64,000 nucleotides of DNA from Hansschlegelia quercus (GCF_004310425.1 NZ_SIUB01000005.1:239464-303463), one strand, 5' to 3'; shown: positions 40,901-50,317, counted from the stretch's first letter. Notes: generated by a model not told the origin, from the sequence alone. Numbers and translations are program-made.

Positions 40901-41532
40901 GCCGCCCTCTCCTTCTCGGCGGCGGCCTTCTCGTGCTCGCGTTCGCCTGGGCGCCGGCGGCGGACGCGCTGCTCGGCCATGGCTTCCCAGCGCACATGGC
41001 CCGCCACATGGCGGTGGTCGCGATCGCGGCCCCTCTGCTGGCGCTCGGGCTGGTCGCAACGCGGTTCGATCCCTCGCAGCGCTTGGCCTGGCTGTTTCCA
41101 GCGATCCCCGCCTCGCTGCTTGAACTCTTCGTCGTCTGGGGCTGGCACGCCCCAGGGGCGCACGATCTCGCCCGCACGAACGCCCTCGCTTTCGCGGCGG
41201 AGCAGGCGAGCTTCCTGATCTCCGGCTTGTGGCTCTGGGTCGCCTGTTTCGGCCATGCCGGCGACCAGCGCCAGCAGCGGTCCGGGGCCGGCGTGCTCGC
41301 GATGCTGCTGACCTCGATCCACATGACGCTGCTCGGCGTCCTGCTGTCGGTCGCCACCCGCCCGCTCTACGCCGCCCATCACCATGGCGGCGACGCGTTG
41401 CAGGGGCAGCATGTCGGCGGGATCATCATGTTGCTCGTCGGCGGCGCGGTCTATCTCGCGGGCGGCGTGACGCTCGCCGCCCGTCTGTTGCGCGCCGCTC
41501 CGGAACGCGCCGAGCGGGGCGCGACGCCATGA
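40897..41532 (+). CDS. ctaG: Cytochrome c oxidase assembly protein, CtaG/caa3 type
   Basis: 211 residues from a GTG at 40897. Polytopic, about six hydrophobic segments. The caa3_CtaG landmarks are GFPAHMARHMAVVAIAAPLLALG, LFVVWGWHAPGAHD, AFAAEQASFLISGLWLWVA and SIHMTLLGVLLSVATRPLYAAHHH. His-rich loops fit copper handling. This is the Bacillus-type CtaG, unrelated to the Cox11-like CtaG of Paracoccus. It overlaps the next gene (ATGA). Confidence 0.9.
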   Translation: MSRPLLLGGGLLVLAFAWAPAADALLGHGFPAHMARHMAVVAIAAPLLALGLVATRFDPSQRLAWLFPAIPASLLELFVVWGWHAPGAHDLARTNALAFAAEQASFLISGLWLWVACFGHAGDQRQQRSGAGVLAMLLTSIHMTLLGVLLSVATRPLYAAHHHGGDALQGQHVGGIIMLLVGGAVYLAGGVTLAARLLRAAPERAERGATP

Positions 41533-42665
41533 TGAACTGGCGCTTCACGCTGCTCGTCACGCCGCTCCGCGCCCTGCTGGCGGCGTTCGCGGTCGCGGCA
41601 GGCGTTCTCGCCTTCGGGTGGTCGGGCCTGTTCAACGTCGCCGCCACCACCGGCCATTGGCCGATCACCGACTGGTTGCTGCACTTCGTGATGGTGAACT
41701 CGGTGAAGACCCACACGATCGCAGTCGAGACGCCCGGAAATCTCGACGATCCCGCTTTGATCGCCCGCGGCGCGGGTCATTACGCTTCGGGCTGCGCCTC
41801 TTGCCACGGCGCGCCGGGCCGGCCGCGCTCGCCGGTCATCCGCGAGATGGTTCCGACCGCGCCGGATCTCGACGCCAAGGTCCCGACCTGGGAGCCGAAG
41901 CACCTGTTCTGGATCGTCAAGAACGGCGTGAAATATGCCGGGATGCCGGCCTGGATCTCGGCGGAAGAGCGGGAGGACGAGGCCTGGGCGGTGACCGCTT
42001 TCCTGCTGAAGCTTCCGGGCATGACGCCTCAGACCTACAAGGCGCTGGCCTTCGGCGCCGAGGAGGACGGTTCGGCGGGCGGCCTTACGGCGGTCGCGCC
42101 GCCGTCGGGGCCGTTGCGGCCGGACATCCTCGCCGACTGCGCGCGTTGCCATGGCCGCGACGGCGCGGGGCGGGACGGCGACGCATTTCCCGTCATCGGC
42201 GGCCAGAGCCGAGCCTATCTGTTCGACGCGCTGAAGGCCTTCGCCAGCGGCGACCGTCACAGCGGGATCATGGCGACGACCGCCGCGCGCGTGACCGAGG
42301 ACGACCTTAAAGCGCTCGCAGACCATTATGCCGGCCAATCCTGGACCACGACCCGCGCGCCCGTCGACCGGACGCTGATCGCGGCCGGCGAGAGGATCGC
42401 CCGCGAGGGCGTGCGGGCGACGGGCACGCCGGCCTGCGCGTCCTGCCACGGCCCAGCGCCGACCGCCCAGAACCCCGCTTATCCCCGCCTCGCCGGACAG
42501 CACGCGTCCTATCTCGAGCAGCAATTGCTGCTTTGGGAGAAGGAACACGATTCGCGGGGCGGAGGGGCCTTCCGGGGGATCATGCGCCAGATCGCGTTCC
42601 TTATGTCCAAAGAGGACATACGTGCGGTTGCCGCGTATTATGCTTCGCTATCTTCCGGCGAATAG
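41529..42665 (+). CDS. Membrane-anchored triheme cytochrome c
   Basis: 378 residues. An uncleaved N-terminal membrane segment (LRALLAAFAVAAGVLAFGW, about 12-32) is followed by three CXXCH sites: CASCH near 95, CARCH near 207 and CASCH near 305. The last two domains resemble the tandem c4-type cytochrome (DILADCARCHGRDGAGRDGDAFPVIGGQSRAYLFDALKAF and PAYPRLAGQHASYLEQQLLLWE). It is the last gene of the oxidase operon, so it probably feeds electrons to the cytochrome domain of CoxB, or links an upstream dehydrogenase. After its stop lie 144 bp without a clear gene. Confidence 0.9.
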   Translation: MMNWRFTLLVTPLRALLAAFAVAAGVLAFGWSGLFNVAATTGHWPITDWLLHFVMVNSVKTHTIAVETPGNLDDPALIARGAGHYASGCASCHGAPGRPRSPVIREMVPTAPDLDAKVPTWEPKHLFWIVKNGVKYAGMPAWISAEEREDEAWAVTAFLLKLPGMTPQTYKALAFGAEEDGSAGGLTAVAPPSGPLRPDILADCARCHGRDGAGRDGDAFPVIGGQSRAYLFDALKAFASGDRHSGIMATTAARVTEDDLKALADHYAGQSWTTTRAPVDRTLIAAGERIAREGVRATGTPACASCHGPAPTAQNPAYPRLAGQHASYLEQQLLLWEKEHDSRGGGAFRGIMRQIAFLMSKEDIRAVAAYYASLSSGE

Positions 42666-42809
42666 CCGCCTAAATATCAAGCAGAGGGCGAGGGAATCAT
42701 GCAAATTGCAGTCTACGAAATGAGCAACATCTTCTAAGAACCGATATTTACTGTATATTCATGGGCGCGAGCTTAGCTTACTCGCATCGTCATTGCGAGC
42801 GCTTCTGCG

Positions 42810-44858
42810 ATGGACCGGAACCTCAACGATTTTTCGCGACTGACGTCGGACTGGTTCTGGGAGATCGACGCCGAGCGGCGGCTGGTCTTCCTTTCAGGAA
42901 ACATCGAGCAGATCTTTGGTAGACCCCGATCATACCTGATCGGCAAAGAGCGCATCAGCTTCGCTAACGGCGCTTCGGGCGCTGTGACGTGGGACGATTA
43001 TCACACCGCGATCACCGAGCGTCGCGACATCGAAAACTTCACCTATCCCTACGCCCATCCCGATGGACGGCAACGCTGGTTCGAGATCAGCGGCACGCCG
43101 ATCTACGGCGACGCCGGCGAATTCCTGGGCTTTCGCGGCGTCGGTTCCGACGTCACGGCCCAGCGCGACGCGAGCGACGAACTCGCGGAACAGGTCCGCC
43201 GCTTCAACGCCGCGCTCGAGAACATGAGCCAGGGGCTCTGCATGTTCGACGCGGACGCCCGGCTCCTCGTCGTCAACAACCGCTATTGCGACATGTTCGG
43301 CTTGAGCCGCGGGGTCCTGCGCATCGGCATGACACAGCGCGAGATCGTCGAGGAGCTGGTCAGCCTCGGGCGCTATCAGAAGGGCTACACCGTCGACAAA
43401 CTGTGCGAGGGCACGCGCACCTCGCTCGCGATCGACCACGCCGTCCCGGTCCACCGCGAACTCGCCGACGGCCGCGTCATCGCCGTCAGCCACCGGCCGA
43501 TGAGCGGCGGCGGCTGGGTCGCCACCTTCGAGGACGTGACGGAGCGCCGCCGCACCGAGGCGCGCATCGCCCACATGGCGCGCCACGACGCGCTGACCGA
43601 CCTGCCCAACCGCGTCGCGCTGCGCGAGCAGCGCACGGATTCGCGCGACGACGGCCGCCCCGGGCGGCTCGCCGTGCTGTGCCTCGACCTCGACCGCTTC
43701 AAGGCTGTGAACGACGCCCACGGACACTCCGTCGGCGACGCGCTGCTGCGCGCGATCGCGGATCGCTTGCGCTCCAGCGTCCGTGACGTCGACCTCGTGG
43801 TGCGCCTCGGCGGCGACGAGTTCGCGGTGCTCAACCACGTCCAGGACGAAGCCTCCGCCGTCGCCCTCGCCTACCGGATCATCGCCGTCGTCAGCGCGCC
43901 CTACGACCTCGACGGCTTGCCGGTGCAAATCGGCGCCAGCGTCGGCGTCGCGCTCGACGAGAATGATGGGCAGGACATCGAGCGCCTGCTCAAGAACGCC
44001 GACATGGCGCTCTATCACGCCAAGTCGCTCGGTCGCGGAGCGGCCAGCGTGTTCGATCCGCAGATGGACGAGACGGCGCAGGCCAGGATCATTCTGGAGC
44101 GCGACCTGCGCGACGCGCTCGCGACCAAGGCCTTCGAGCTGCACTATCAGCCGCTGGTCGAGCTCGGCGGCGACCAGGTCAACGGCTTCGAGGCGCTGGT
44201 GCGCTGGCGCCACCCCGAACAAGGGCTGATCAGCCCGGCGACGTTCATCCCGATTGCTGAAGAGACCGGCCTGATCGTTCCCCTCGGCGACTGGATCCTG
44301 GATCAGGCCTGCCGCGACGCAGCCTCCTGGCCGAGCCACATCAGCGTGGCGGTCAACGTCTCGGCGGTTCAGCTCCGCCACCGCACCTTCGCGCAGACGG
44401 TGCTGGTGGCGCTGGCCTCGAGCGGGCTGAAGCCCGAACGCCTCGAACTCGAGATCACCGAAAGCGTGCTGCTCGACGACACCGAGTCGATCCTGGAGAC
44501 GCTGCACCTCCTTCGGCGCACCGGCATCCGGATCGCGATGGACGATTTCGGCACCGGCTACTCGTCGCTGAGCTATCTGCGGCGCTTCCCGTTCGACAAG
44601 ATCAAGATCGACCAGTCCTTCGTGCGCAACGCTGATTCCGCGGCGGACGGGGCCGCCATCATCCGCGCCCTGGTCGGCCTCGGCGCCAGCCTCGGCATCA
44701 CGACGCTGGTCGAGGGTATCGAGACCGAAGCCCAGCTCGCCGCCGTGCGGGCCGAGGGCGCCCAGCAGGTGCAGGGCTTCCTGTTCAGCGCGCCGAAGCC
44801 CGCGGCCGAGATCGCGCGCATGCTCGCCGGCCACGAGAAGCGCGCCGCCGCAGCCTGA
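42810..44858 (+). CDS. PAS-PAS-GGDEF-EAL cyclic-di-GMP enzyme
   Basis: 682 residues, no TM segment. PAS 1 is about 5-125 (LTSDWFWEIDAERRLVFLSG, ending GFRGVGSDVTAQRDA). PAS 2 is about 130-245 (NMSQGLCMFDADARLLVVN). The GGDEF domain spans about 255-410, with the intact motif RLGGDEFAVL and substrate loop LCLDLDRFKAVNDAHGHSVGD. The EAL domain spans about 425-675, with EALVRWRHPEQG, LELEITESVLL, MDDFGTGYSSLSYLRRFPFDKIKIDQSFV and EGIET all present. Both catalytic cores look active, so it may make and break c-di-GMP under PAS control. The AT-rich 42666-42809 gap is its likely promoter region. Confidence 0.95.
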   Translation: MDRNLNDFSRLTSDWFWEIDAERRLVFLSGNIEQIFGRPRSYLIGKERISFANGASGAVTWDDYHTAITERRDIENFTYPYAHPDGRQRWFEISGTPIYGDAGEFLGFRGVGSDVTAQRDASDELAEQVRRFNAALENMSQGLCMFDADARLLVVNNRYCDMFGLSRGVLRIGMTQREIVEELVSLGRYQKGYTVDKLCEGTRTSLAIDHAVPVHRELADGRVIAVSHRPMSGGGWVATFEDVTERRRTEARIAHMARHDALTDLPNRVALREQRTDSRDDGRPGRLAVLCLDLDRFKAVNDAHGHSVGDALLRAIADRLRSSVRDVDLVVRLGGDEFAVLNHVQDEASAVALAYRIIAVVSAPYDLDGLPVQIGASVGVALDENDGQDIERLLKNADMALYHAKSLGRGAASVFDPQMDETAQARIILERDLRDALATKAFELHYQPLVELGGDQVNGFEALVRWRHPEQGLISPATFIPIAEETGLIVPLGDWILDQACRDAASWPSHISVAVNVSAVQLRHRTFAQTVLVALASSGLKPERLELEITESVLLDDTESILETLHLLRRTGIRIAMDDFGTGYSSLSYLRRFPFDKIKIDQSFVRNADSAADGAAIIRALVGLGASLGITTLVEGIETEAQLAAVRAEGAQQVQGFLFSAPKPAAEIARMLAGHEKRAAAA

Positions 44859-44872
44859 GCGAAGCAGGCTGA

Positions 44873-44969
44873 GCCGTCATCGCCGGGCTTGACCTCGGCG
44901 ATCCATCGGCTGGCTCAAGAGATCTGCCGGAGAGAGATCATGCCCGGGTCAAAGTCCGGGCATGACGGC
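44873..44969. repeat. Intergenic inverted-repeat element
   Basis: Arms at 44873-44894 (starting GCCGTCATCGCCGGGC) and 44947-44969 (reverse complement starting GCCGTCATGCCCGGAC) face each other across about 52 bp. This is the GTCATxxCCGGxC type of dispersed element common between genes in Hyphomicrobiales. It separates the convergent c-di-GMP and cheR genes and may act as a terminator structure. A related element lies at 63903-63993. Confidence 0.65.
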
Positions 44970-44981
44970 TGTTCGTGAGCG

Positions 44982-45851
44982 TCAGCCGACGGCTGCGATC
45001 TGGCGGAAGGCTGGCGCCGGTGCAACGGACGGCGCCGGTGCGGCGGACGCGCGCTGGAACAGGCCGCGGCGCTGCGGATGCGGCGCGAAGGCGCTCGACA
45101 GGCCGACCGTGGTCTCGGCCGCGCCCATCACGAAGAAGCCGTCGGCCTGCGTCTGCCGACCGATCCTCGTCAGGATGTCGCGCTTGGCGGCCTCGTCGAA
45201 GTAGATCAGCACGTTACGGCAGAACACGATGTCGAACTGGCCGAGCGGCGTGAAGTCGCGCAGCAGGTTGAGCGGACGGAACTGGACCATGTTGCGGATC
45301 GGCGCGTTGATCCGCCACTTGTCCTCCTCCTGCGTGAAATGGGTCATCAAGTACTTGATCGGCAGCCCGCGCTGGACGTCGAACTGCGAGAACACCCCGG
45401 CCTTGGCGCGGTCGATGATGCTGGTCGCGATGTCGGTCGCGACGATCTCGACGCGCCAACCCGCGAGCTGCGCGGCTCGTTCGGTCAGCAGCATGGCGAG
45501 CGAATAGGGCTCCTGCCCCGTCGAGCAGGCCGCGCACCAGATCCGGAGGCGGCGCTCCAGGCGGCGCGCCGCCATCAGCTCCGGCAACATCGCTTCCGTG
45601 AAGTGGTCGAACGGCGTCTTGTCGCGGAAGAAGTAGGATTCGTTGATCGTCATCGCCTCGACGACGGTCTGGTCGAGCGCGGGATCGCGGCCGGCGGCGA
45701 GCGTCTGGATCAGCTGCGACAGGCTGAGGTTGGCCGTGCGCGCGACCGGGCCGAGCCGGGCCTCCACCAGATAACGTTTGTCCTCGCCGAGGATGAGGCC
45801 CGACTTGTCCTTCAGATAACGCTGGATGAACGCGTAGTCGGTCGGCGTCAC
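44982..45851 (-). CDS. cheR: Chemotaxis protein methyltransferase CheR
   Basis: 289 residues from a GTG overlapping the cheB stop. The N-terminal helical domain (YAFIQRYLKDKSGLILGEDKRYLVEARL) precedes the SAM-dependent methyltransferase domain: TINESYFFRDKTPFDHF, RIWCAACSTGQEPYSLAM (SAM loop), IVATDIATSIIDRAK, and DIVFCRNVLIYFD. It methylates glutamates on chemoreceptors. A 40-residue Ala/Pro tail lies at the C-terminus. The cheB-cheR pair is without cheA, cheW or cheY here, so the kinase complex is encoded elsewhere. Confidence 0.95.
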   Translation of the reverse strand: MTPTDYAFIQRYLKDKSGLILGEDKRYLVEARLGPVARTANLSLSQLIQTLAAGRDPALDQTVVEAMTINESYFFRDKTPFDHFTEAMLPELMAARRLERRLRIWCAACSTGQEPYSLAMLLTERAAQLAGWRVEIVATDIATSIIDRAKAGVFSQFDVQRGLPIKYLMTHFTQEEDKWRINAPIRNMVQFRPLNLLRDFTPLGQFDIVFCRNVLIYFDEAAKRDILTRIGRQTQADGFFVMGAAETTVGLSSAFAPHPQRRGLFQRASAAPAPSVAPAPAFRQIAAVG

Positions 45852-46984
45852 TTGGCGTCTCCGCTGAGCAGTCGGGCGATCTTGGGGCCAATGGATTGCA
45901 GCGGCAGCACCGCCGAGCAGGAGCCGGCGGCGACGGTCGCGCCCGGCATGCCCCAGACGACGCTCGTCGCTTCGTCCTGGGCGATCACGGTTCCGCCGGC
46001 GCCGACGACGGCGCGCGAGCTCGCCGCGCCGTCCGACCCCATGCCGGTCAGCACGACCGCGAGCAGCGCGGGGCCGTAGACCTCGGCGGCGGAGCGGAAC
46101 ATCGGGTCGACCGACGGCCGACAGAAATTCTCCGGCGGATCGTCGCTCAGCGCGGCGACAACCGAGCCGCCGCGGCGCGCGATCTTGAGGTGGCGTCCGC
46201 CCGGCGCGACGTAGATCACGCCCGGCTGCAGCGTCTCGCCGTCGATCGCCTCATGCGCGGGACGGCCCGTGGCGCGGCCGAGATGCTCGGCGAGCACGGC
46301 TGTAAACGTCGCCGGCATGTGCTGGGTGATGATGACGGGCACGCTCGCGAGCTGGGGCCCAAGCGACATCAGCACGGTTTCAAGCGCCTTGGGGCCGCCG
46401 GTCGACGAACCGATGGCGAGCGCTTTCGGGCGAACCAAGGACGGCTTGCGCATCGCGGCGGGAGCGGCGGCCTGAGGCACCCGAACCGGCGCGACAGCCG
46501 CGATCCGGGGCGCCGCGGGCCGATAGGCCGGCCTGCGGTCCTCACGGCGGAGCACAGCCTCGCCAAGGCCCCTGACCTTCGCGACCAGACCGCGGCGGTA
46601 CTCGTCCTGGCCGCTCTGCGAGGCTTCGGGCTTCGCGACATAGTCGGCCGCCCCCATCGCAAGGCAGCGCAGCGACACCTCGGCGTTGCGCCGGGTGAGC
46701 GCGGACGCCATCAGCACTGCGACGCCGGGCGTCGCCTTGAGCAGCAGCGGCAGCGCCGTCAGCCCGTCCATGTCGGGCATCTCGATGTCGAGCACCACGA
46801 CATGAGGCTTGGCGCGCGTCACGTCCTCGACGGCCGCGCGGCCCGTTCGATGCGCCGCGACGATCTCGAAGCCGGGGGCTTCGCTCAGCCAGCGCGTCAG
46901 AATGGAGCGGATGACGACGGAATCGTCGACGATCATCACGCGGATGATCTCGGCGGCGGAAACGGGCAGTGCGACGGCCGCCAT
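45848..46984 (-). CDS. cheB: Chemotaxis response regulator / protein-glutamate methylesterase CheB
   Basis: 378 residues. The receiver domain (about 14-130) has VMIVDDSVVIRS and phospho-acceptor Asp in HVVVLDIEMPDMDG. After an Ala/Pro-rich linker comes the methylesterase with catalytic Ser in AIGSSTGGPKALE, His in IITQHMPATF and Asp in LTGMGSDGA. It removes methyl groups from, and deamidates, chemoreceptors when phosphorylated. It is the upstream gene of the cheB-cheR pair. The soluble receptor gene at 47338 is divergent and a likely client. Confidence 0.95.
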   Translation of the reverse strand: MAAVALPVSAAEIIRVMIVDDSVVIRSILTRWLSEAPGFEIVAAHRTGRAAVEDVTRAKPHVVVLDIEMPDMDGLTALPLLLKATPGVAVLMASALTRRNAEVSLRCLAMGAADYVAKPEASQSGQDEYRRGLVAKVRGLGEAVLRREDRRPAYRPAAPRIAAVAPVRVPQAAAPAAMRKPSLVRPKALAIGSSTGGPKALETVLMSLGPQLASVPVIITQHMPATFTAVLAEHLGRATGRPAHEAIDGETLQPGVIYVAPGGRHLKIARRGGSVVAALSDDPPENFCRPSVDPMFRSAAEVYGPALLAVVLTGMGSDGAASSRAVVGAGGTVIAQDEATSVVWGMPGATVAAGSCSAVLPLQSIGPKIARLLSGDAK

Positions 46985-47337
46985 GCGGAACCCCAGATGC
47001 GAAAGCCGGATCCGTCATCGGCGCTGGTCCGGCGCCGTGAGGCGTTGGCCTCGCAGACATCCGGTTGAAGCGTCGAAGGGCTGTGAAGCCCCGGATCGAC
47101 GGCCATGGGCGGCCGTTCGATGAGACTTTCCCTGAGTAACCATTACCGGAGCGTTCACGATGAGGCGCCCGCCGCCAAGACAAGCGGCCAACTTCAGGAT
47201 TTTCGAGATGAGACGACGCAAGGGCGAAGGGTAATGACCCGAAAGCGCGATTTGGCGCTTACTGCTTATTAAGCGTCTTCATTCAGATTCTTGCTTAAGG
47301 TCCGACCAACCGGACCAATCCGCGGGAGAGATCTTCC
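46985..47337. other. 353-bp divergent intergenic region, cheB / chemoreceptor
   Basis: No convincing coding sequence. It should hold the cheB promoter on the minus strand and the receptor promoter on the plus strand. Near 47250-47275 the DNA becomes AT-richer (GCTTACTGCTTATTAAGCGTC) with a short dyad GCTTA/TAAGC. GGGAGAG at about 47325 is the receptor's ribosome-binding site. I see no motif I can assign to a specific sigma factor. Confidence 0.5.
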
Positions 47338-48675
47338 ATGTCGTTCGGGTTCGGTCGTCGCGCCAGCCATGCGCAAGTCAGCGAAGCGGCCATCGTCGAG
47401 GCGCCCGCCGCGCTCGACCGCATGCTCGTCATCGCCGCGCTCGACGCCATCCGGCAGGGCGCGCCGATCACCGAATGGCCCGCCGGCGACCTCGCCGACG
47501 CGCTCCGCGCCTTCGCAGCCGAACTCGACGGCCGCAGCCGCTCTGACCTGACGGCGCTGGTGACCTTCACGGCCGAGACCGCCGCCACCGCGACCAGCGT
47601 GGGCTGGGTCACCAACGACGTGCGCCAGGTCGCCGACAGCACGTCGACGATCGCGAGCGCCGTCGAGGAGCTCGCGAGCTCGATCTCCGAAATGTCCGCG
47701 ATGAGCCAAAACGGCGCGCAGGACGCGGTGTCGGCCCGCGACGAGACCGTCGCATGCGTCGGCGAGATGCAGCACGCCGCAGGCTCGATGGACGCGATCC
47801 GCGACCGCGTCGGCGTGATCAGCGACCGCATCCGCGTGCTCGAGGACGCCGTGCGCCAGATCGCCGAGATGGCCGGCACGATCGAGGCGATCTCCAGCCA
47901 GACCAATCTGCTGGCGCTGAACGCCACGATCGAGGCGGCGCGCGCCGGAGAGGCCGGCAAGGGCTTCGCGGTGGTCGCGAACGAGGTCAAGTCGCTCTCC
48001 GGCCAGACGGCGAAGGCGACCGAGCAGATCCGGGCCCGCATCGCGGTGCTCATGGAGGAGACCGACGCAATTCGCCAGGCGACGGCTGAGAGCACGGACA
48101 GCGTCTCCGCCGGCCAGGACATGATCAACGCGACCCGCATGAAGGTCGAGGCCGTCGGCAACCACGTCTCGCTTGTCACCAACCAGATGCATGCGCTGGC
48201 CGAAGTGCTCAGCCAGCAGCGCTCCGCCACCAACGAGATTTCCGAGAGCGTCTCCCGCATCGCCGAGACCGCGCGCAAGACCCGCGGCGAGATCGACGAC
48301 GCGCTGGCGAAGCTCGTCTCCGCCGAGACGACCGCGCTCAGCGCCGTCGACAAGGCGGGCGAGCGCAATGCGACCGGCTACGCGCTGATGCGCGCGCCGG
48401 CCGACGCCGCCGTGGCGCGCCGCCGCCTCGCCTCCATGCTGGTCGGCCTCAACCCGCCTGCCTTCGACTCCGCGGCCTTCGCCGACAAGCTCGACGGCTC
48501 CGCGCCGGCTGACCTGATCGCCGCGCGCGACGCCGTCCGCCGCGAGGCGAACCGCCTGACCACTGCGATCAAGGGTCAGGATTGGGGCGGCGCGACCGAC
48601 GCCTTCGTCAAGGCGGAAGGCGCCCTCGACGAGATGAACAAGGCGGCCGTCCAGGCCGTCCGCATGATTGGCTGA
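47338..48675 (+). CDS. Soluble methyl-accepting chemotaxis protein with C-terminal extension
   Basis: 445 residues with no TM segment, so cytoplasmic. Residues 1-75 are an unassigned N-terminal region. Residues 75-335 are the coiled-coil signalling domain, with the conserved hairpin tip [40 protein letters not shown]. Flanking heptads carry Glu/Gln/Ala sites that could be methylated. After about 335 there is a 110-residue helical extension ([38 protein letters not shown] end) of no recognised family. It signals through CheA/CheW, encoded elsewhere. Its ligand is not evident; divergent cheB supports a local functional unit. Confidence 0.92.
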   Translation: MSFGFGRRASHAQVSEAAIVEAPAALDRMLVIAALDAIRQGAPITEWPAGDLADALRAFAAELDGRSRSDLTALVTFTAETAATATSVGWVTNDVRQVADSTSTIASAVEELASSISEMSAMSQNGAQDAVSARDETVACVGEMQHAAGSMDAIRDRVGVISDRIRVLEDAVRQIAEMAGTIEAISSQTNLLALNATIEAARAGEAGKGFAVVANEVKSLSGQTAKATEQIRARIAVLMEETDAIRQATAESTDSVSAGQDMINATRMKVEAVGNHVSLVTNQMHALAEVLSQQRSATNEISESVSRIAETARKTRGEIDDALAKLVSAETTALSAVDKAGERNATGYALMRAPADAAVARRRLASMLVGLNPPAFDSAAFADKLDGSAPADLIAARDAVRREANRLTTAIKGQDWGGATDAFVKAEGALDEMNKAAVQAVRMIG

Positions 48676-48789
48676 CGCGTAAATTCCGCGTCACGGCCTT
48701 AACCGGACTGAAAATGGTCTTGGGGTCTAGTGTCGTCGTCGCGCCTCGATGCGCGGCGACTGGCTTCCCGAGACCGGAGTCCGCGTAAC

Positions 48790-49041
48790 ATGGCCGCCAT
48801 CAATTCCGCCTCGCCCAGCAAGCTCGAATGGATCGAAGGCGCGCAGGATCGCCCTGCCCCGGGCCAGCTCGGCCACGCCATGGACTTCCTCAGCGTCGGC
48901 CCGCTCCATGGCGGCCAGCGCCGTGATCTCTGGAAGTGGCAGGGCTATCGCAGCGACCGCGCGCCCCACGGCTTCGAGGGCGTGTGCCGCACGCGCGCCG
49001 ACGCCGCCCGCGCCGCCGAGACCGCCTATTTCGGCGACTGA
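48790..49041 (+). CDS. Small hypothetical protein, 83 residues
   Basis: The frame from the ATG at 48790 (MAAINSASPSKLEWIEGAQD) is soluble and of mixed charge, with aromatic-rich middle DLWKWQGYRSDRAPHGFEG and ending ADAARAAETAYFGD. GGAG lies 10 nt before the ATG. Codon third positions are G/C-rich as in real genes nearby. I do not recognise a family. Its last 16 bp overlap the end of the convergent amine oxidase gene. Confidence 0.6.
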   Translation: MAAINSASPSKLEWIEGAQDRPAPGQLGHAMDFLSVGPLHGGQRRDLWKWQGYRSDRAPHGFEGVCRTRADAARAAETAYFGD

Positions 49042-50285
49042 GTTTTCCCCGACCGGCGAACGGCGATGACGGCCTCCGCCGCGGCGAGGCCGGTCCTCAG
49101 CGCGCCATGGGCGGTTGAGAAATCGCTCTTCGAGCAGGCCTCGCCGGCGAAGAACAGCCGGTCATCGACGGGCGCCGCGAGCACGGCGCGCGCGCCCGCG
49201 CAGCCGGGCTTCGCGTAGGAATACGACCCGCGCGCAAACGGGTCGCCGCGCCAGGCGTGATGCGCTAGCGGCCGCAGCCGCTTCGCGAAATCCGCGCCGA
49301 AGACGCCCGACAGCTCGCGCGACGCGAAGTCGAAGAACGCCGCCTCGCCGCCGGCCTCCAGCGCCTCGGCGAGCGTCCCGCCGAAATAGCCTTCGATGAC
49401 GGGCTCGCCGCCCGGACGCATGTGGTAGCCGGCCGTCGCCGTACGGTCGGTCCGCCCAAGAATGCGGCCGTCAATCTCGAACTCCTCGGCGCGGTCGAGC
49501 GCGATGTAGAGCTTGTCGGCGAGGCCGAGCGGCAGGCCTGCGGCCGCCTCGACCTTGCCCGGAAGCGCCGGTGAGAAGGCGAGCGCGCCTTCCGCGATCA
49601 GCGCGCTCGGCAGCGTCACGATCGCCTGATCGGCTTCGATGACGCCTGACGAGGTCTCGATCCTGATCTTCGGGCCGGAATGATCGATGCGCGTGACCGC
49701 AGCCCCGAGCGCCGTCTTCAGCCCCGCGCCATGCGCCGCGATGGCGGCGCCATACCCGCCGACGACGCGCCAGTTGACGCCGGTGTCCTCGTAATTCGCG
49801 AGGTCGACGACCGAAACCTTTTCAAGCTCCGCGCCCGAATACCAGGTGCTGACGGCGTCGAGCAGGCCGTTCCAGCGGTTGCCCGGCTCGAGCTCGGCGG
49901 AAGCGGGGCTGTCGACGCCCGTGCGGGCAAGCGCCTCGATCCTGTCGCCATAGGCGTCGCGGGCGCGCTCGAATTCGTCCTGCTCGGCCCGCGAAAAGCC
50001 CGGCTCAAGCGTGCGGCGCGTCCAGGGCGGCGGCGAGCGGTCGATCGCCCGGCCCTGAGCTTCCGCGATGGCGGTCCAGGGGTTCACATCGCCGGAATGG
50101 AGCCAGCCGCAGCCGAGGTCGAACGGGCCGCCCGCCTGGTTCTGGACGGTGTAGGCCCGCCCGCCGAGCCGGTCCCGCGCCTCAACGATCAGGACGTCGA
50201 TCCCGGCCTCATGCAGCTTTCGGGCGGCCCCGATTCCAGCGGCGCCGCCGCCGACCACCACGACTTCGACAGATGAACGCGTCAT
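49026..50285 (-). CDS. Flavin monoamine oxidase-family protein
   Basis: 419 residues. The FAD dinucleotide motif is VVVVGGGAAGIGAARKLHEAG followed by VLIVEARDRLGGRAYT. The substrate-domain and C-terminal FAD segments are present: IVTLPSALIAEGALAFSPALP and LFFAGEACSKSDFSTAHGALRTGLAAAE. There is no signal peptide. It should oxidise a primary or secondary amine to imine with H2O2. It begins 32 bp after the tdm stop on the same strand, so a tmm-tdm-amine oxidase operon is likely and a role in handling methylated amines is possible. Substrate unknown; putrescine- or tyramine-type amines are equally plausible. Confidence 0.88.
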   Translation of the reverse strand: MTRSSVEVVVVGGGAAGIGAARKLHEAGIDVLIVEARDRLGGRAYTVQNQAGGPFDLGCGWLHSGDVNPWTAIAEAQGRAIDRSPPPWTRRTLEPGFSRAEQDEFERARDAYGDRIEALARTGVDSPASAELEPGNRWNGLLDAVSTWYSGAELEKVSVVDLANYEDTGVNWRVVGGYGAAIAAHGAGLKTALGAAVTRIDHSGPKIRIETSSGVIEADQAIVTLPSALIAEGALAFSPALPGKVEAAAGLPLGLADKLYIALDRAEEFEIDGRILGRTDRTATAGYHMRPGGEPVIEGYFGGTLAEALEAGGEAAFFDFASRELSGVFGADFAKRLRPLAHHAWRGDPFARGSYSYAKPGCAGARAVLAAPVDDRLFFAGEACSKSDFSTAHGALRTGLAAAEAVIAVRRSGKTQSPK

Positions 50286-50317
50286 GCGCGAGCTTTATCA
50301 GGCCGCGAAGCGCGATG

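Noticed and set aside
42699..42737. A 12-codon frame (MQIAVYEMSNIF) with a good GAGGGA ribosome-binding site upstream of the PAS-GGDEF-EAL gene
   Set aside because: Too short to support as a gene; no hairpin series for attenuation follows. It could be a leader peptide, but nothing beyond the ribosome-binding site argues for it.
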